Assembly (NCBI GenBank): GCA_029561505.1
Contig: JAKQXK010000526.1
Coordinates: 1-5,506 of the forward strand
Direction: 5' to 3'
Source: Spirochaetota bacterium
GTDB lineage: Bacteria > Spirochaetota > Leptospiria > Turneriellales > Turneriellaceae
Length of the DNA stretch: 5,506 nt
Part shown: positions 1 to 5,506 of the stretch, one piece after another
Position numbering within the stretch: the stretch's first letter is position 1
Layout of the letters: each line of letters begins with the position of its first letter
The notes under the pieces: model-generated
Told to the model about the DNA's origin: nothing
Databases searched by the model: none
The model's input: only the letters and a program-made list of their open reading frames with translations
Program-made: the position numbers and the translations under genes

Positions 1-135
1 GTGCAGGGCGAATTCAAATTCATGGGGATATCAACCATGATCGATTACACGTTAACCGGAGGTCTGCAGCAAAATGTCTTTATAATTGGAGCGCAACTCT
101 ACAAATTCGAACTATTCGCCGGTTCACGGTTCTAG
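1..135 (+). CDS. C-terminal fragment of an unidentified protein, possibly an outer-membrane beta-barrel (partial, 5' end outside window)
   Basis: Reading from base 1 there are 44 open codons ending in TAG at 133-135. The translation has a run of alternating hydrophobic and polar residues and ends LYKFELFAGSRF. A terminal phenylalanine with hydrophobic residues at every second position before it is typical of the last strand of outer-membrane beta-barrel proteins, so a barrel C-terminus is the best guess. The stretch is AT-rich (about 43% G+C in the first 120 bases by hand count, against about 60% in a sampled fhs line) and uses codons such as ATA, TCA and TTA that are scarce downstream. It lies in the same frame as fhs, separated from it by the TAG. 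It could instead be non-coding leader DNA that happens to be open. Family not recognised; confidence modest. Confidence 0.45.
   Translation: MQGEFKFMGISTMIDYTLTGGLQQNVFIIGAQLYKFELFAGSRF
81..86 (+). promoter_or_regulatory. Candidate -10 box (TATAAT) upstream of fhs
   Basis: A perfect TATAAT lies 70 bases before the fhs start codon in an AT-rich patch. No good -35 hexamer is visible at 16-18 bases spacing (the sequence there is around CGGAGGT), and there is no TGn extension. If used, the fhs leader would be about 65 bases long and the promoter would sit inside the 3' end of the preceding reading frame. Weak, motif-only evidence. Confidence 0.22.
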
Positions 136-156
136 GCTCCGACAAACTCTGCTCCC

Positions 157-1791
157 ATGCAACCCGCTCTCAAGCACATCGAAGAAATCGCCGCGAGCAT
201 CGGCATGCCCGACGAAGCACTCACGCTTTACGGCAAATACAAAGCAAAAATCTCACACACACTTTTTGACGCGTCACGCGCCGCGGCCAGCAAGCTGATT
301 CTCGTCACCTCAACGACGCCGAACAAAGCCGGCGTCGGCAAAACTACCACTTCGATTGCGCTGGGACAAGGTCTAAAACGACTCGGCAAGAAAGCCGTCG
401 TTGCGCTGCGCGAACCGTCGCTCGGGCCGGTATTCGGCATGAAGGGCGGCGCAACCGGCGGCGGCATGTCGCAGATACATCCGACGGCTGACATCAATCT
501 GCATTTTAACGGTGACTTTCATGCGATCACGAGCGCGAACAACCTCATCGCCGCGCTCGCCGACAACCACCGCTACTATGACAAGAGCACAGACCCGCTC
601 AAGAAGATCCAGTGGAAGCGAGCGCTCGACATGAACGACCGCGCGCTGCGACAGATTATTACTGGCCTGAATGGCAATGGCGGTGCGCAAGAGAGCGGCT
701 TCGACATTACCGCGGCGTCTGAAATAATGGCGATACTCTGCCTCGCCACCAACCACGATGACCTTGCAAGGCGGATCGATAACGTGCTCGTCGGTTACCG
801 CGTATCGGGCAAACCACTCTATTTTTCTCAATTGGCATCGACAGGTGCAGTCATGGCGCTGCTCAAAGAGGCGTTTGAACCGAACCTGGTGCAATCGAGC
901 GAAGGTGTGCCGGTCTTCGTACACGGTGGGCCATTCGCCAATATCGCGCATGGCTGCAACAGCATCGCTGCGACACGGCTCGCCATGACGTTCGGAGACT
1001 ACGCCATTACCGAAGCAGGTTTCGGTGCAGATCTCGGCGCTGAAAAATTTCTGAACATCAAATGCCGCAATGCCGGCATCGAACCCGCCGTGACGGTGAT
1101 TGCTACAACCTCTATTTCGCTGAAACTGCACGGCGGCGCGCCCGAAGCAGACATACGTAAGCCCAACGCGAAGGCGCTGAACCTTGGCCTCAGAAATCTC
1201 GAGCGCCACATTGAAAACCTGCGCGGTTTCGGGCAGGCAGTCGTCGTCGGCTTCAACCGCTATGACTTTGATGGCGACGACGAAATTCAGTACGTTCGCG
1301 AGTGGTGCGCAGCGCATGGCACGCGGTTCGCGTTGAACGAAGGTTACGCGAAAGGGGGCGCTGGTGCGGTCGGTCTGGCAGAGCAGGTGCTTGCGGCGAT
1401 TGACGGCAAAGAATCGACGGGGCTGAAATATTCGTATCAACTCGATGAAAGCCCTGAAGAGAAGCTGGGCAAAATTGTCACCCAAGTCTACCGCGGTAAA
1501 TCGATTTCACTGAGTTCAAAAGCTTCGGCTACGCTCAAAAAAATCGCGGGTTCGCCCGAAGAGAAATATCCCGTGTGCATTGCGAAGACGCAATATTCTT
1601 TTTCACAGAACGCCGCTGAAGTGGGTGTCGCCGAAAATTTCAATATTCACTTTGAAGACATTCTCATTAACCGGGGCGCTGAGTTTCTGGTCGCCGTCGC
1701 GGGCGACATGCTGCGCATGCCGGGCTTGCCTAAGGTACCGCAGGCGGGCAAGATCAGTTTGGTGAACGGTGAGGTAGAGGGGTTGTTGTAG
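157..1791 (+). CDS. fhs: Formate-tetrahydrofolate ligase (formyltetrahydrofolate synthetase), divergent
   Basis: This cytosolic enzyme joins formate to tetrahydrofolate using ATP, giving 10-formyl-tetrahydrofolate for purine and formyl-Met synthesis and for serine/glycine interconversion. The 544 residues span nearly the whole family (usually about 555-560). Visible blocks are LYGKYKAKIS (24-33), a P-loop TPNKAGVGKTTT (54-65), REPSLGPVFGMKGGATGGG (85-103), HGGPFANIAHGCNS (256-269), EAGFGADLGAEKF (286-298), KTQYSFS (477-483) and MPGLPKVP (521-528). The P-loop is unusual: the common form is TPTPAGEGKTTT. The GGAAGGGY signature reads GGATGGGM, and the second signature before LKLHGG lacks the usual arginine. 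The REPSLGP arginine is kept, so activity is likely. ATG 157 is the only ATG between the in-frame TAG at 133 and the homologous region. No Shine-Dalgarno sequence is seen, and the N-terminus is about 8-10 residues shorter than usual, missing the DIEIAQ-type segment. Confidence 0.95.
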   Translation: MQPALKHIEEIAASIGMPDEALTLYGKYKAKISHTLFDASRAAASKLILVTSTTPNKAGVGKTTTSIALGQGLKRLGKKAVVALREPSLGPVFGMKGGATGGGMSQIHPTADINLHFNGDFHAITSANNLIAALADNHRYYDKSTDPLKKIQWKRALDMNDRALRQIITGLNGNGGAQESGFDITAASEIMAILCLATNHDDLARRIDNVLVGYRVSGKPLYFSQLASTGAVMALLKEAFEPNLVQSSEGVPVFVHGGPFANIAHGCNSIAATRLAMTFGDYAITEAGFGADLGAEKFLNIKCRNAGIEPAVTVIATTSISLKLHGGAPEADIRKPNAKALNLGLRNLERHIENLRGFGQAVVVGFNRYDFDGDDEIQYVREWCAAHGTRFALNEGYAKGGAGAVGLAEQVLAAIDGKESTGLKYSYQLDESPEEKLGKIVTQVYRGKSISLSSKASATLKKIAGSPEEKYPVCIAKTQYSFSQNAAEVGVAENFNIHFEDILINRGAEFLVAVAGDMLRMPGLPKVPQAGKISLVNGEVEGLL

Positions 1792-1802
1792 GGTGGCATT
1801 CC

Positions 1803-1830
1803 GTAGGGGTAGGTTGAAACCTCCCCCTAT
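1803..1830. terminator. Imperfect hairpin between convergent fhs and the minus-strand gene, possible bidirectional terminator
   Basis: The two arms, TAGGGGTAGGT and ACCTCCCCCTA, pair over about 10 base pairs with one T/C mismatch and a TGAA loop (1815-1818). The hairpin starts 12 bases after the fhs stop and overlaps the stop codon of the opposing gene (1827-1829). Neither strand shows a T-run after the stem, so it does not look like a standard intrinsic terminator. Its position between converging genes is the main argument. Confidence 0.4.
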
Positions 1831-2642
1831 GAAACCGACCCAAGCCCTGCCAGAAAATACTCCAACGCGGTTTCATTGTAGCTGTCAGAAACGTTCACTT
1901 TTCTCAGCCGGTAATACGCCTCAATAATGACACCGCGCAGATATTGCCGCAGGTGCTCGGGGTGTGTGTTCATGTCGGCCATGCAGTATTCGAGGTCGGC
2001 GGCGAATTTATCGTCGGCGCTCGCCAGAGGTTCAAGTAACGGCAGATCTTTCTGCAGCAGGTTAAAAAAACGCACCTGACCTTCGGGTAAATATTCTGGC
2101 AGGTAGAAGGCGTACGCGTGGCCAAGGTCGTGCAGGGCAAATTCAAACGCGTCGCGGGTCGATGCGACTGGCAGACCGGCGATGGCTGCTGCGAGATCGA
2201 TGGTGACGATGCGTGCGCCGGTCGCCTGGGTGGCGAGCATTTCTCTCGCACCGGGTGGGGTTGGGCTAAGCCTAAGGGCAGTGCGGCCGCTCAGCCAGTC
2301 GCGCAGCGCGTGCCAGACCATTCCGGGCATGCCAAAGGCGTTCAGATTTGTGATCGTGTCCAGGGCTCGTGGGGGTGGTGAATCCTCATTTTTTTGCAGC
2401 CACCCGATTTTTGCCGCAAGAGCTTCATGGGTGCGCCGGGGTGTAAGGGCGCGGGTGCGCTCGGCGGTAAAGAGCAGCACGAACCAAAAGGCAAACTCGG
2501 CGTCGCTCAGCTGGCTCAGCCCGTGCAGCTCACCGAGGCGCGTCAAGGCTGGTGCAAGCCGCACGGCTTCTTCGGGCAGGTCGTGGTGAGCGATGAGCAG
2601 CCTTCGGTATTTGCCTGAAAGTCGCCCTTGAACCAGTGGCAT
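1827..2642 (-). CDS. Conserved-looking protein of unknown function with HDLGHA motif
   Basis: This encodes 271 residues on the minus strand, ATG at 2642-2640 and TAG at 1829-1827. I do not recognise a named family. No signal peptide or clear membrane segment is seen, so the product is probably cytosolic. The N-terminal half is helical and leucine/arginine-rich, with a hydrophobic stretch at AFWFVLLF (51-58). The C-terminal half holds the striking residues: FEFALHDLGHAYAFY (166-180), with H171, D172 and H175, then DLEYCMADMNTHPEHL (216-231), with D216, D223, H227 and H230. An HDxxH cluster followed by an acidic/His segment could bind a metal, but that is inference, and this is not the canonical spacing of an HD phosphohydrolase. 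It is transcribed divergently from prfB, convergently to fhs, and apparently alone. The upstream sequence shows no Shine-Dalgarno element. Frame length, G+C and motif quality support a real gene. Confidence 0.82.
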   Translation of the reverse strand: MPLVQGRLSGKYRRLLIAHHDLPEEAVRLAPALTRLGELHGLSQLSDAEFAFWFVLLFTAERTRALTPRRTHEALAAKIGWLQKNEDSPPPRALDTITNLNAFGMPGMVWHALRDWLSGRTALRLSPTPPGAREMLATQATGARIVTIDLAAAIAGLPVASTRDAFEFALHDLGHAYAFYLPEYLPEGQVRFFNLLQKDLPLLEPLASADDKFAADLEYCMADMNTHPEHLRQYLRGVIIEAYYRLRKVNVSDSYNETALEYFLAGLGSVS

Positions 2643-2734
2643 AGCTGCGGCATGGCAAGGGCGAGAGTCAGCTTCTCAAGGTGTTTTGGCCTTATTTTGG
2701 TTTTCGCCCTGTCTAAAAACCGCACCTCAACGCT
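2643..2734. promoter_or_regulatory. Divergent intergenic spacer between the HDLGHA gene and prfB
   Basis: These 92 bases separate two start codons facing apart, so promoters for both genes should lie here or just inside them. The middle is T-rich on the plus strand (2681-2705). I could not find a convincing -35/-10 pair in either direction, nor a purine-rich ribosome site before the prfB GTG. A 32-codon open frame (2652-2750) runs through it and ends in TGA inside prfB. Confidence 0.3.
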
Positions 2735-3853
2735 GTGGCCGGGTCGCTGAAAGAAGTTAAAGGGAGTCTGGGTGCGCTGCGCGACCAGATCGACGCGCGC
2801 TATACCGAACTCAACCTCAAAGATGTCGAGGCAGAACTCAGCGACCTCAACAAAAAGATGGAAGACCCGCGCCTCTTTGCCGATGACAGCCGCGTCGGCG
2901 AAGTACGCGAATTGCAGACGCGTATCGCGGTGCTCGAGCGCAAGATCAGCTCGTGGAAAGCGCTGAAAGCCGAGATCGCCGACGCGCTCGAATATGCCGA
3001 AATCGCCGAAATGGAAAATGCCGAGAACATGGCGGCAGAGCTGGAGCAACGTGGCACCGACGCGCGGGCGACGTTTGACCGGCTCGACCTCGAGAGCCTG
3101 CTCACAGGCCCCGACGATATGAACAACGCATTCGTCAACATTCACCCTGGCGCCGGCGGCACTGAGTCACAAGACTGGGCCGACATGCTCACGCGCGCCT
3201 ACATGCGCTATGGCGAAAAAGCCGGGTTTAATGTCGAACTCATCGACTATCAAGAGGGCGAAGAAGCGGGTATCAAGAATGCGACGCTGCTCGTCAGTGG
3301 CCCGAATGCATACGGATATCTCAAGGCCGAAAACGGCATTCACCGTTTGGTGCGCATTTCACCGTTCGACTCGAACAAAAGACGGCACACCTCTTTTGCC
3401 GCTGTGCACGTTTCGCCCGAAATCTCTGACGACGTTGAAATTGAAATTCTCGATAAAGACCTGCGCATCGACGTCTACCGCGCGAGCGGCGCGGGCGGCC
3501 AGCACGTCAACAAGACAGAATCGGCGGTGCGCATGACGCACCTGCCAACGGGTGTCGTCGTTTCGAGCCAGACGCAGCGCAGCCAGATTCAGAACCGGCT
3601 CACCTGTATGAAGATGCTCAAGGCGCGCCTCTATGAGATGGCGCGCGCCGAAAAAGAAGCCGAAATAGAATCGCGTTCGGGCGAACGCAAAGATATTTCA
3701 TGGGGCAACCAGATTCGCAGTTATGTTTTTCATCCTTATAGCATGGTTAAAGACCTGCGCACCGGTGAAGAGACCTCGCAGGTACAGAATGTGATGGATG
3801 GCGACTTCGGCCCGTTCATCGACGCGTTCTTGCGCAATAAAAAAAGAAACTAA
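2735..3853 (+). CDS. prfB: Peptide chain release factor 2 (RF2)
   Basis: RF2 recognises UGA and UAA stop codons in the ribosomal A site and triggers hydrolysis of peptidyl-tRNA. The 372 residues match the family's usual length (about 365). The N-terminal helical domain contains KKMEDPRLF (40-48), equivalent to the ELEQPDVW region of E. coli RF2. [17 protein letters not shown] (136-152) follows, then the stop-codon-reading tripeptide SPF (209-211) within [15 protein letters not shown], which separates RF2 from RF1 (PxT). The catalytic GGQ (254-256) sits in [16 protein letters not shown]. The C-terminus includes [22 protein letters not shown]. The likely start is GTG 2735: the frame is closed by TAA at 2714 and alignment with E. 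coli leaves no room for a longer protein. There is no in-frame TGA near codon 25, so the usual +1 programmed frameshift is absent. No Shine-Dalgarno sequence is visible. It is probably first in a run with the next two genes. Confidence 0.96.
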   Translation: MAGSLKEVKGSLGALRDQIDARYTELNLKDVEAELSDLNKKMEDPRLFADDSRVGEVRELQTRIAVLERKISSWKALKAEIADALEYAEIAEMENAENMAAELEQRGTDARATFDRLDLESLLTGPDDMNNAFVNIHPGAGGTESQDWADMLTRAYMRYGEKAGFNVELIDYQEGEEAGIKNATLLVSGPNAYGYLKAENGIHRLVRISPFDSNKRRHTSFAAVHVSPEISDDVEIEILDKDLRIDVYRASGAGGQHVNKTESAVRMTHLPTGVVVSSQTQRSQIQNRLTCMKMLKARLYEMARAEKEAEIESRSGERKDISWGNQIRSYVFHPYSMVKDLRTGEETSQVQNVMDGDFGPFIDAFLRNKKRN

Positions 3854-3855
3854 AC

Positions 3856-3860
3856 CAGGA
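3856..3860 (+). promoter_or_regulatory. Ribosome binding site of the lipoprotein gene
   Basis: CAGGA lies 6 bases before ATG 3867 and immediately after the prfB stop (3851-3853). It decides the start at 3867 over the longer open frame beginning at 3798 inside prfB, and the chosen start also begins a proper signal peptide. Confidence 0.6.
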
Positions 3861-3866
3861 TTCAAC

Positions 3867-4286
3867 ATGAAACTAAAGCTTGCGACAATTATCGTGGCGG
3901 CAAGTGCGCTCTGCGCCTGCGCCACATCAAAAGCCGTCGATGAAAAAACCGGCCGCGCTGCCAACGCAAAGGCCGACAGCAAGAGCGGCTTCTATTATGA
4001 CGACATGGCGCGCTATCTGGCTGGCTTCGACCTACCGGGAGACAGCAACCTCAACCAGTACACAACGTCGCCGCAATACGGCGAACACCGCCAGAAGATG
4101 GCCCGCTTCTGGGAAAGAGTACGCACACAGAATATCGAACCCGTCACCGAATGGCGCGAATCGACGCTGAACCGTAACCCCAACGGCGTCGTCTGCCGCG
4201 ATAACCGCCCGGCGGTTATCCGCTGTGTGGTGCCGACATCATCAACCTCTACACCGTCTGCCCCAAGGCGAGCGAATATATCATGA
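3867..4286 (+). CDS. 5' part of a frameshifted lipoprotein-family gene of unknown function
   Basis: The frame opens with a lipoprotein signal peptide, MKLKLATIIVAASALCACAT: positive N-terminus, hydrophobic core, then L15-C16-A17-C18, where C18 is the likely lipidated residue (Cys at -2 is unusual but fits relaxed lipoboxes). The mature part has ARYLAGFDLPGDSNLNQYT and HRQKMARFWERVRTQNIEPV, resembling the N-terminal half of a widespread uncharacterised family in which an LAGL/GSPL-type region and a W...I..W segment precede a YPFSGPD-type motif. After about codon 109 (VV, ending 4193) this frame turns into low-quality serine/proline/threonine-rich sequence up to TGA 4284-4286. The expected motif appears in the -1 frame from about 4214 (GYPLCGADIINLYTVCPKA). 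So this is the front of a single gene of about 385 codons, continued by the frame ending at 5050. Function unknown; probably an outer-membrane or periplasmic lipoprotein if expressed. Confidence 0.75.
   Translation: MKLKLATIIVAASALCACATSKAVDEKTGRAANAKADSKSGFYYDDMARYLAGFDLPGDSNLNQYTTSPQYGEHRQKMARFWERVRTQNIEPVTEWRESTLNRNPNGVVCRDNRPAVIRCVVPTSSTSTPSAPRRANIS
4200..4220. repeat. 21-base perfect palindrome at the frameshift site
   Basis: GATAACCGCC and its exact reverse complement GGCGGTTATC flank a single central C at 4210. Allowing a three-base loop, it folds as a 9-bp GC-rich stem. It lies in the short interval where the lipoprotein gene changes from frame 3867 to the frame of 4283-5050, so it is the likely site of the frame error. 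Confidence 0.85.
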
Positions 4287-5050
4287 TCGCGCTTGAAAAG
4301 GCCGGCGACTTACCACACCCCGAGAAAAATTCACCTGCGTACTTTCATGGCCTTGCGACCATGCGCGCCGTTATCAATAACATCGCCGACCGCAATTATT
4401 TTTCGTCGGCACACATGAAATCAAACATCATCAAAAACGCAGAGATTCCTGGAATCGCCCCGGTGCTGCTGGCGTTCGCCGCGGGTATCGGCTGGCACAT
4501 CGTCGACATGGAAAAAGTTTTTCTGTCTCCCGATGGCATTCCGGTGGCGCTCACCGACGAAAATCTTGATTTTAAGCCACGCGGCGTGCGCATCTGGTTT
4601 CGCACCGACGACGACCGCCGCCTGCGCTCGCTCACCTACATAGAACAATACCTCGACAGCGAAAGTACACAAGAGACACACCCGCTCTACCGCTACCTGA
4701 AACAGAAACGCGGTAGCTTTATGATGCTCAAAGCGGCAGTCTACCTGATGCACAACGACTATTACCGCTCGGTGCGCGAAATGTTCATGCAGGTGCCCGA
4801 TGTGCTCGTGCAAGATGATTCGGGCTTTCGTTATATCGACATCAAGAACGATTTTGATATCGCAATCTATGGCCATTTCAGAGAACCCGCGATCAAGATG
4901 TCAGTGCGGCCCAGAAACCCACAACAACCCGAACTGGCCGCGCTCTACATCGAAAAAAACCCTGTCGAGTTACCTTTCCATTTTGGTTATGGTTCGCTAA
5001 GGCGACCCCCGCGCTCGAACCTCATGGTAGCGCACAGGAAAAGGGTCTGA
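4283..5050 (+). CDS. 3' part of the frameshifted lipoprotein-family gene of unknown function
   Basis: Taken alone this is 255 residues from ATG 4283, overlapping the previous stop as ATGA. The same frame is open back to TAA 4202 and reads GADIINLYTVCPKASEYI directly into MIALEKAG. That is continuous family-like sequence (compare the YPFSGPDFLYA...PNA..YVL.GLEPVG pattern I recall for the family), so ATG 4283 is probably an internal methionine rather than a true start. Later landmarks are SSAHMKSNI, PVLLAFAAGIGWHIV, LKAAVYLMHNDYYRSVREM, VQDDSGFRYIDI and a C-terminal LPFHFGYGSLRRPPRSNLMVA, which looks like the complete family C-terminus. No Shine-Dalgarno sequence sits at a proper distance before 4283. 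Translational coupling through ATGA would be the alternative explanation, but it would leave the upstream family-like residues untranslated. Role unknown. Confidence 0.75.
   Translation: MIALEKAGDLPHPEKNSPAYFHGLATMRAVINNIADRNYFSSAHMKSNIIKNAEIPGIAPVLLAFAAGIGWHIVDMEKVFLSPDGIPVALTDENLDFKPRGVRIWFRTDDDRRLRSLTYIEQYLDSESTQETHPLYRYLKQKRGSFMMLKAAVYLMHNDYYRSVREMFMQVPDVLVQDDSGFRYIDIKNDFDIAIYGHFREPAIKMSVRPRNPQQPELAALYIEKNPVELPFHFGYGSLRRPPRSNLMVAHRKRV
5037..5045 (+). promoter_or_regulatory. Ribosome binding site of the permease gene
   Basis: GGAAAAGGG ends 7 bases before ATG 5053 and lies inside the last codons of the preceding gene. It supports the 5053 start and suggests the permease is translated from a transcript shared with the genes before it. 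Confidence 0.6.
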
Positions 5051-5052
5051 CA

Positions 5053-5506
5053 ATGGCGACACTCACCCGCCAGCTCGGCTTTTTGACGGCTGCCTTCACC
5101 GTAATTGGCAGCATGATCGGTTCGGGTGTTTTTCGCACGAGCAACGAACTTTTTTTCGACGCACGCCTGACACCAACGACCATATTGATTTTGTGGGCGG
5201 CAGGCGGTCTCATCGCGCTTGCCGGTGCGCTGAGTTACGCAGAACTCGCAGCAGCCTACCCCGAAGCGGGCGGTGAATTTGCTTACCTCAACCGCATCTT
5301 CGGCAAACTGCCCGCATTTCTGACCGGCTTTATTTCGCTAACGGTGGGTTTTTCAGCGCCGATTGCCTTCACGTCGCTCGTGATCGTCGATCTCGTCGTG
5401 CGCGGCTGGTCTCAACTCGAAAACCGGCAGCTGCAGGTTTCTGATTTTCGCCTGCAACTCATCGCCGCGTTTATTCCGGTGGTGCTGGCACTCTTTCACA
5501 TCGCGC
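5053..5506 (+). CDS. APC-superfamily amino-acid permease (N-terminal part, truncated by window end)
   Basis: This is an inner-membrane secondary transporter, probably for amino acids; the substrate cannot be read from the fragment. The 151 visible residues begin MATLTRQLGFLTAAF and contain the family's first-helix motif GSMIGSGVF (19-27), the unwound glycine segment that contacts the substrate backbone in APC/LeuT-fold carriers. Next come a second hydrophobic segment (about 43-62) and ALSYAELAAAYPEAGGEFAYL (59-79), the classic YAELaaryPeaGG.y.Y pattern of the family. Further hydrophobic stretches at about 88-116 and 134-151 are probable helices three and four. A full-length member has about 430-500 residues and 12 helices, so two thirds lie beyond the window. 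It starts 2 bases after the TGA at 5048-5050, with a good ribosome site. Confidence 0.92.
   Translation, partial: MATLTRQLGFLTAAFTVIGSMIGSGVFRTSNELFFDARLTPTTILILWAAGGLIALAGALSYAELAAAYPEAGGEFAYLNRIFGKLPAFLTGFISLTVGFSAPIAFTSLVIVDLVVRGWSQLENRQLQVSDFRLQLIAAFIPVVLALFHIA

Noticed and set aside
1..18. 17 of 18 bases identical to 2130-2147 (inside the HDLGHA gene, encoding FEFALHDL on the minus strand), suggesting a paralogue entering from the left
   Set aside because: The minus-strand frame closes with a stop at 31-33, similarity ends after base 18, and the plus strand reads well as a different protein; chance similarity is more likely.
133..157. TAG readthrough or fusion between the upstream open frame and fhs, which share a frame
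   Set aside because: fhs is essentially complete from ATG 157, and the upstream translation is unrelated to FTHFS; the shared frame is a one-in-three coincidence.
373..1485. A long open frame on the minus strand inside fhs (370 codons)
   Set aside because: It lies fully antisense to a strongly recognised enzyme, its translation is rich in Arg, Cys and His with no family motif, and such shadows are common in G+C-rich codons.
2714..2722. TCTAAAAAC as a -1 slippery site joining the leader frame (2652) to the prfB frame
   Set aside because: The heptamer T-AAA-AAC does not allow proper re-pairing in the P site, no stimulatory structure is seen, and the fused N-terminus does not resemble RF2.
4170..4216. 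Programmed -1 frameshifting driven by the palindrome hairpin in the lipoprotein gene
   Set aside because: No X-XXY-YYZ heptamer lies 5-9 bases before the stem (the sequence is GTCGTCTGCCGC), and the stem is short; a mutation or sequencing error explains it more simply.

Overview
The window holds ordinary chromosomal genes from a Gram-negative-type bacterium. G+C is moderately high: one fhs line counted by hand gives about 60%. A signal peptide ending in a relaxed lipobox, together with a lipoprotein-type family I recall from several Gram-negative phyla including spirochaetes, makes a Leptospira/Turneriella-like spirochaete a reasonable guess. No marker gene here settles the taxonomy, so treat that as inference.

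Layout. Bases 1-135 look like the last 44 codons of a plus-strand protein entering from the left, possibly an outer-membrane barrel C-terminus, in a visibly AT-richer patch. Bases 157-1791 encode a formate-tetrahydrofolate ligase (fhs) with a divergent P-loop and divergent family signatures. It converges on a minus-strand gene of unknown function (1827-2642, HDLGHA motif), with an imperfect hairpin between the two. A 92-base divergent spacer separates that gene from prfB (2735-3853, GTG start, SPF and GGQ motifs, no programmed frameshift). Thirteen bases after prfB comes a lipoprotein-family gene that is broken by a frameshift near 4200-4216, exactly at a 21-base perfect palindrome. Its two halves are the open frames 3867-4286 and 4283-5050. 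Two bases after its stop an APC-superfamily amino-acid permease begins (5053) and runs off the right edge.

Functionally, fhs supplies 10-formyl-tetrahydrofolate for one-carbon metabolism and prfB terminates translation at UGA/UAA. The lipoprotein and permease follow prfB so closely that the three are probably co-transcribed, although no shared function is evident. I see no mobile element, CRISPR array, tRNA/rRNA gene or defence system, and no convincing new multi-gene system. The best leads are the frameshift at the palindrome, the unknown HDLGHA protein and the atypical fhs.
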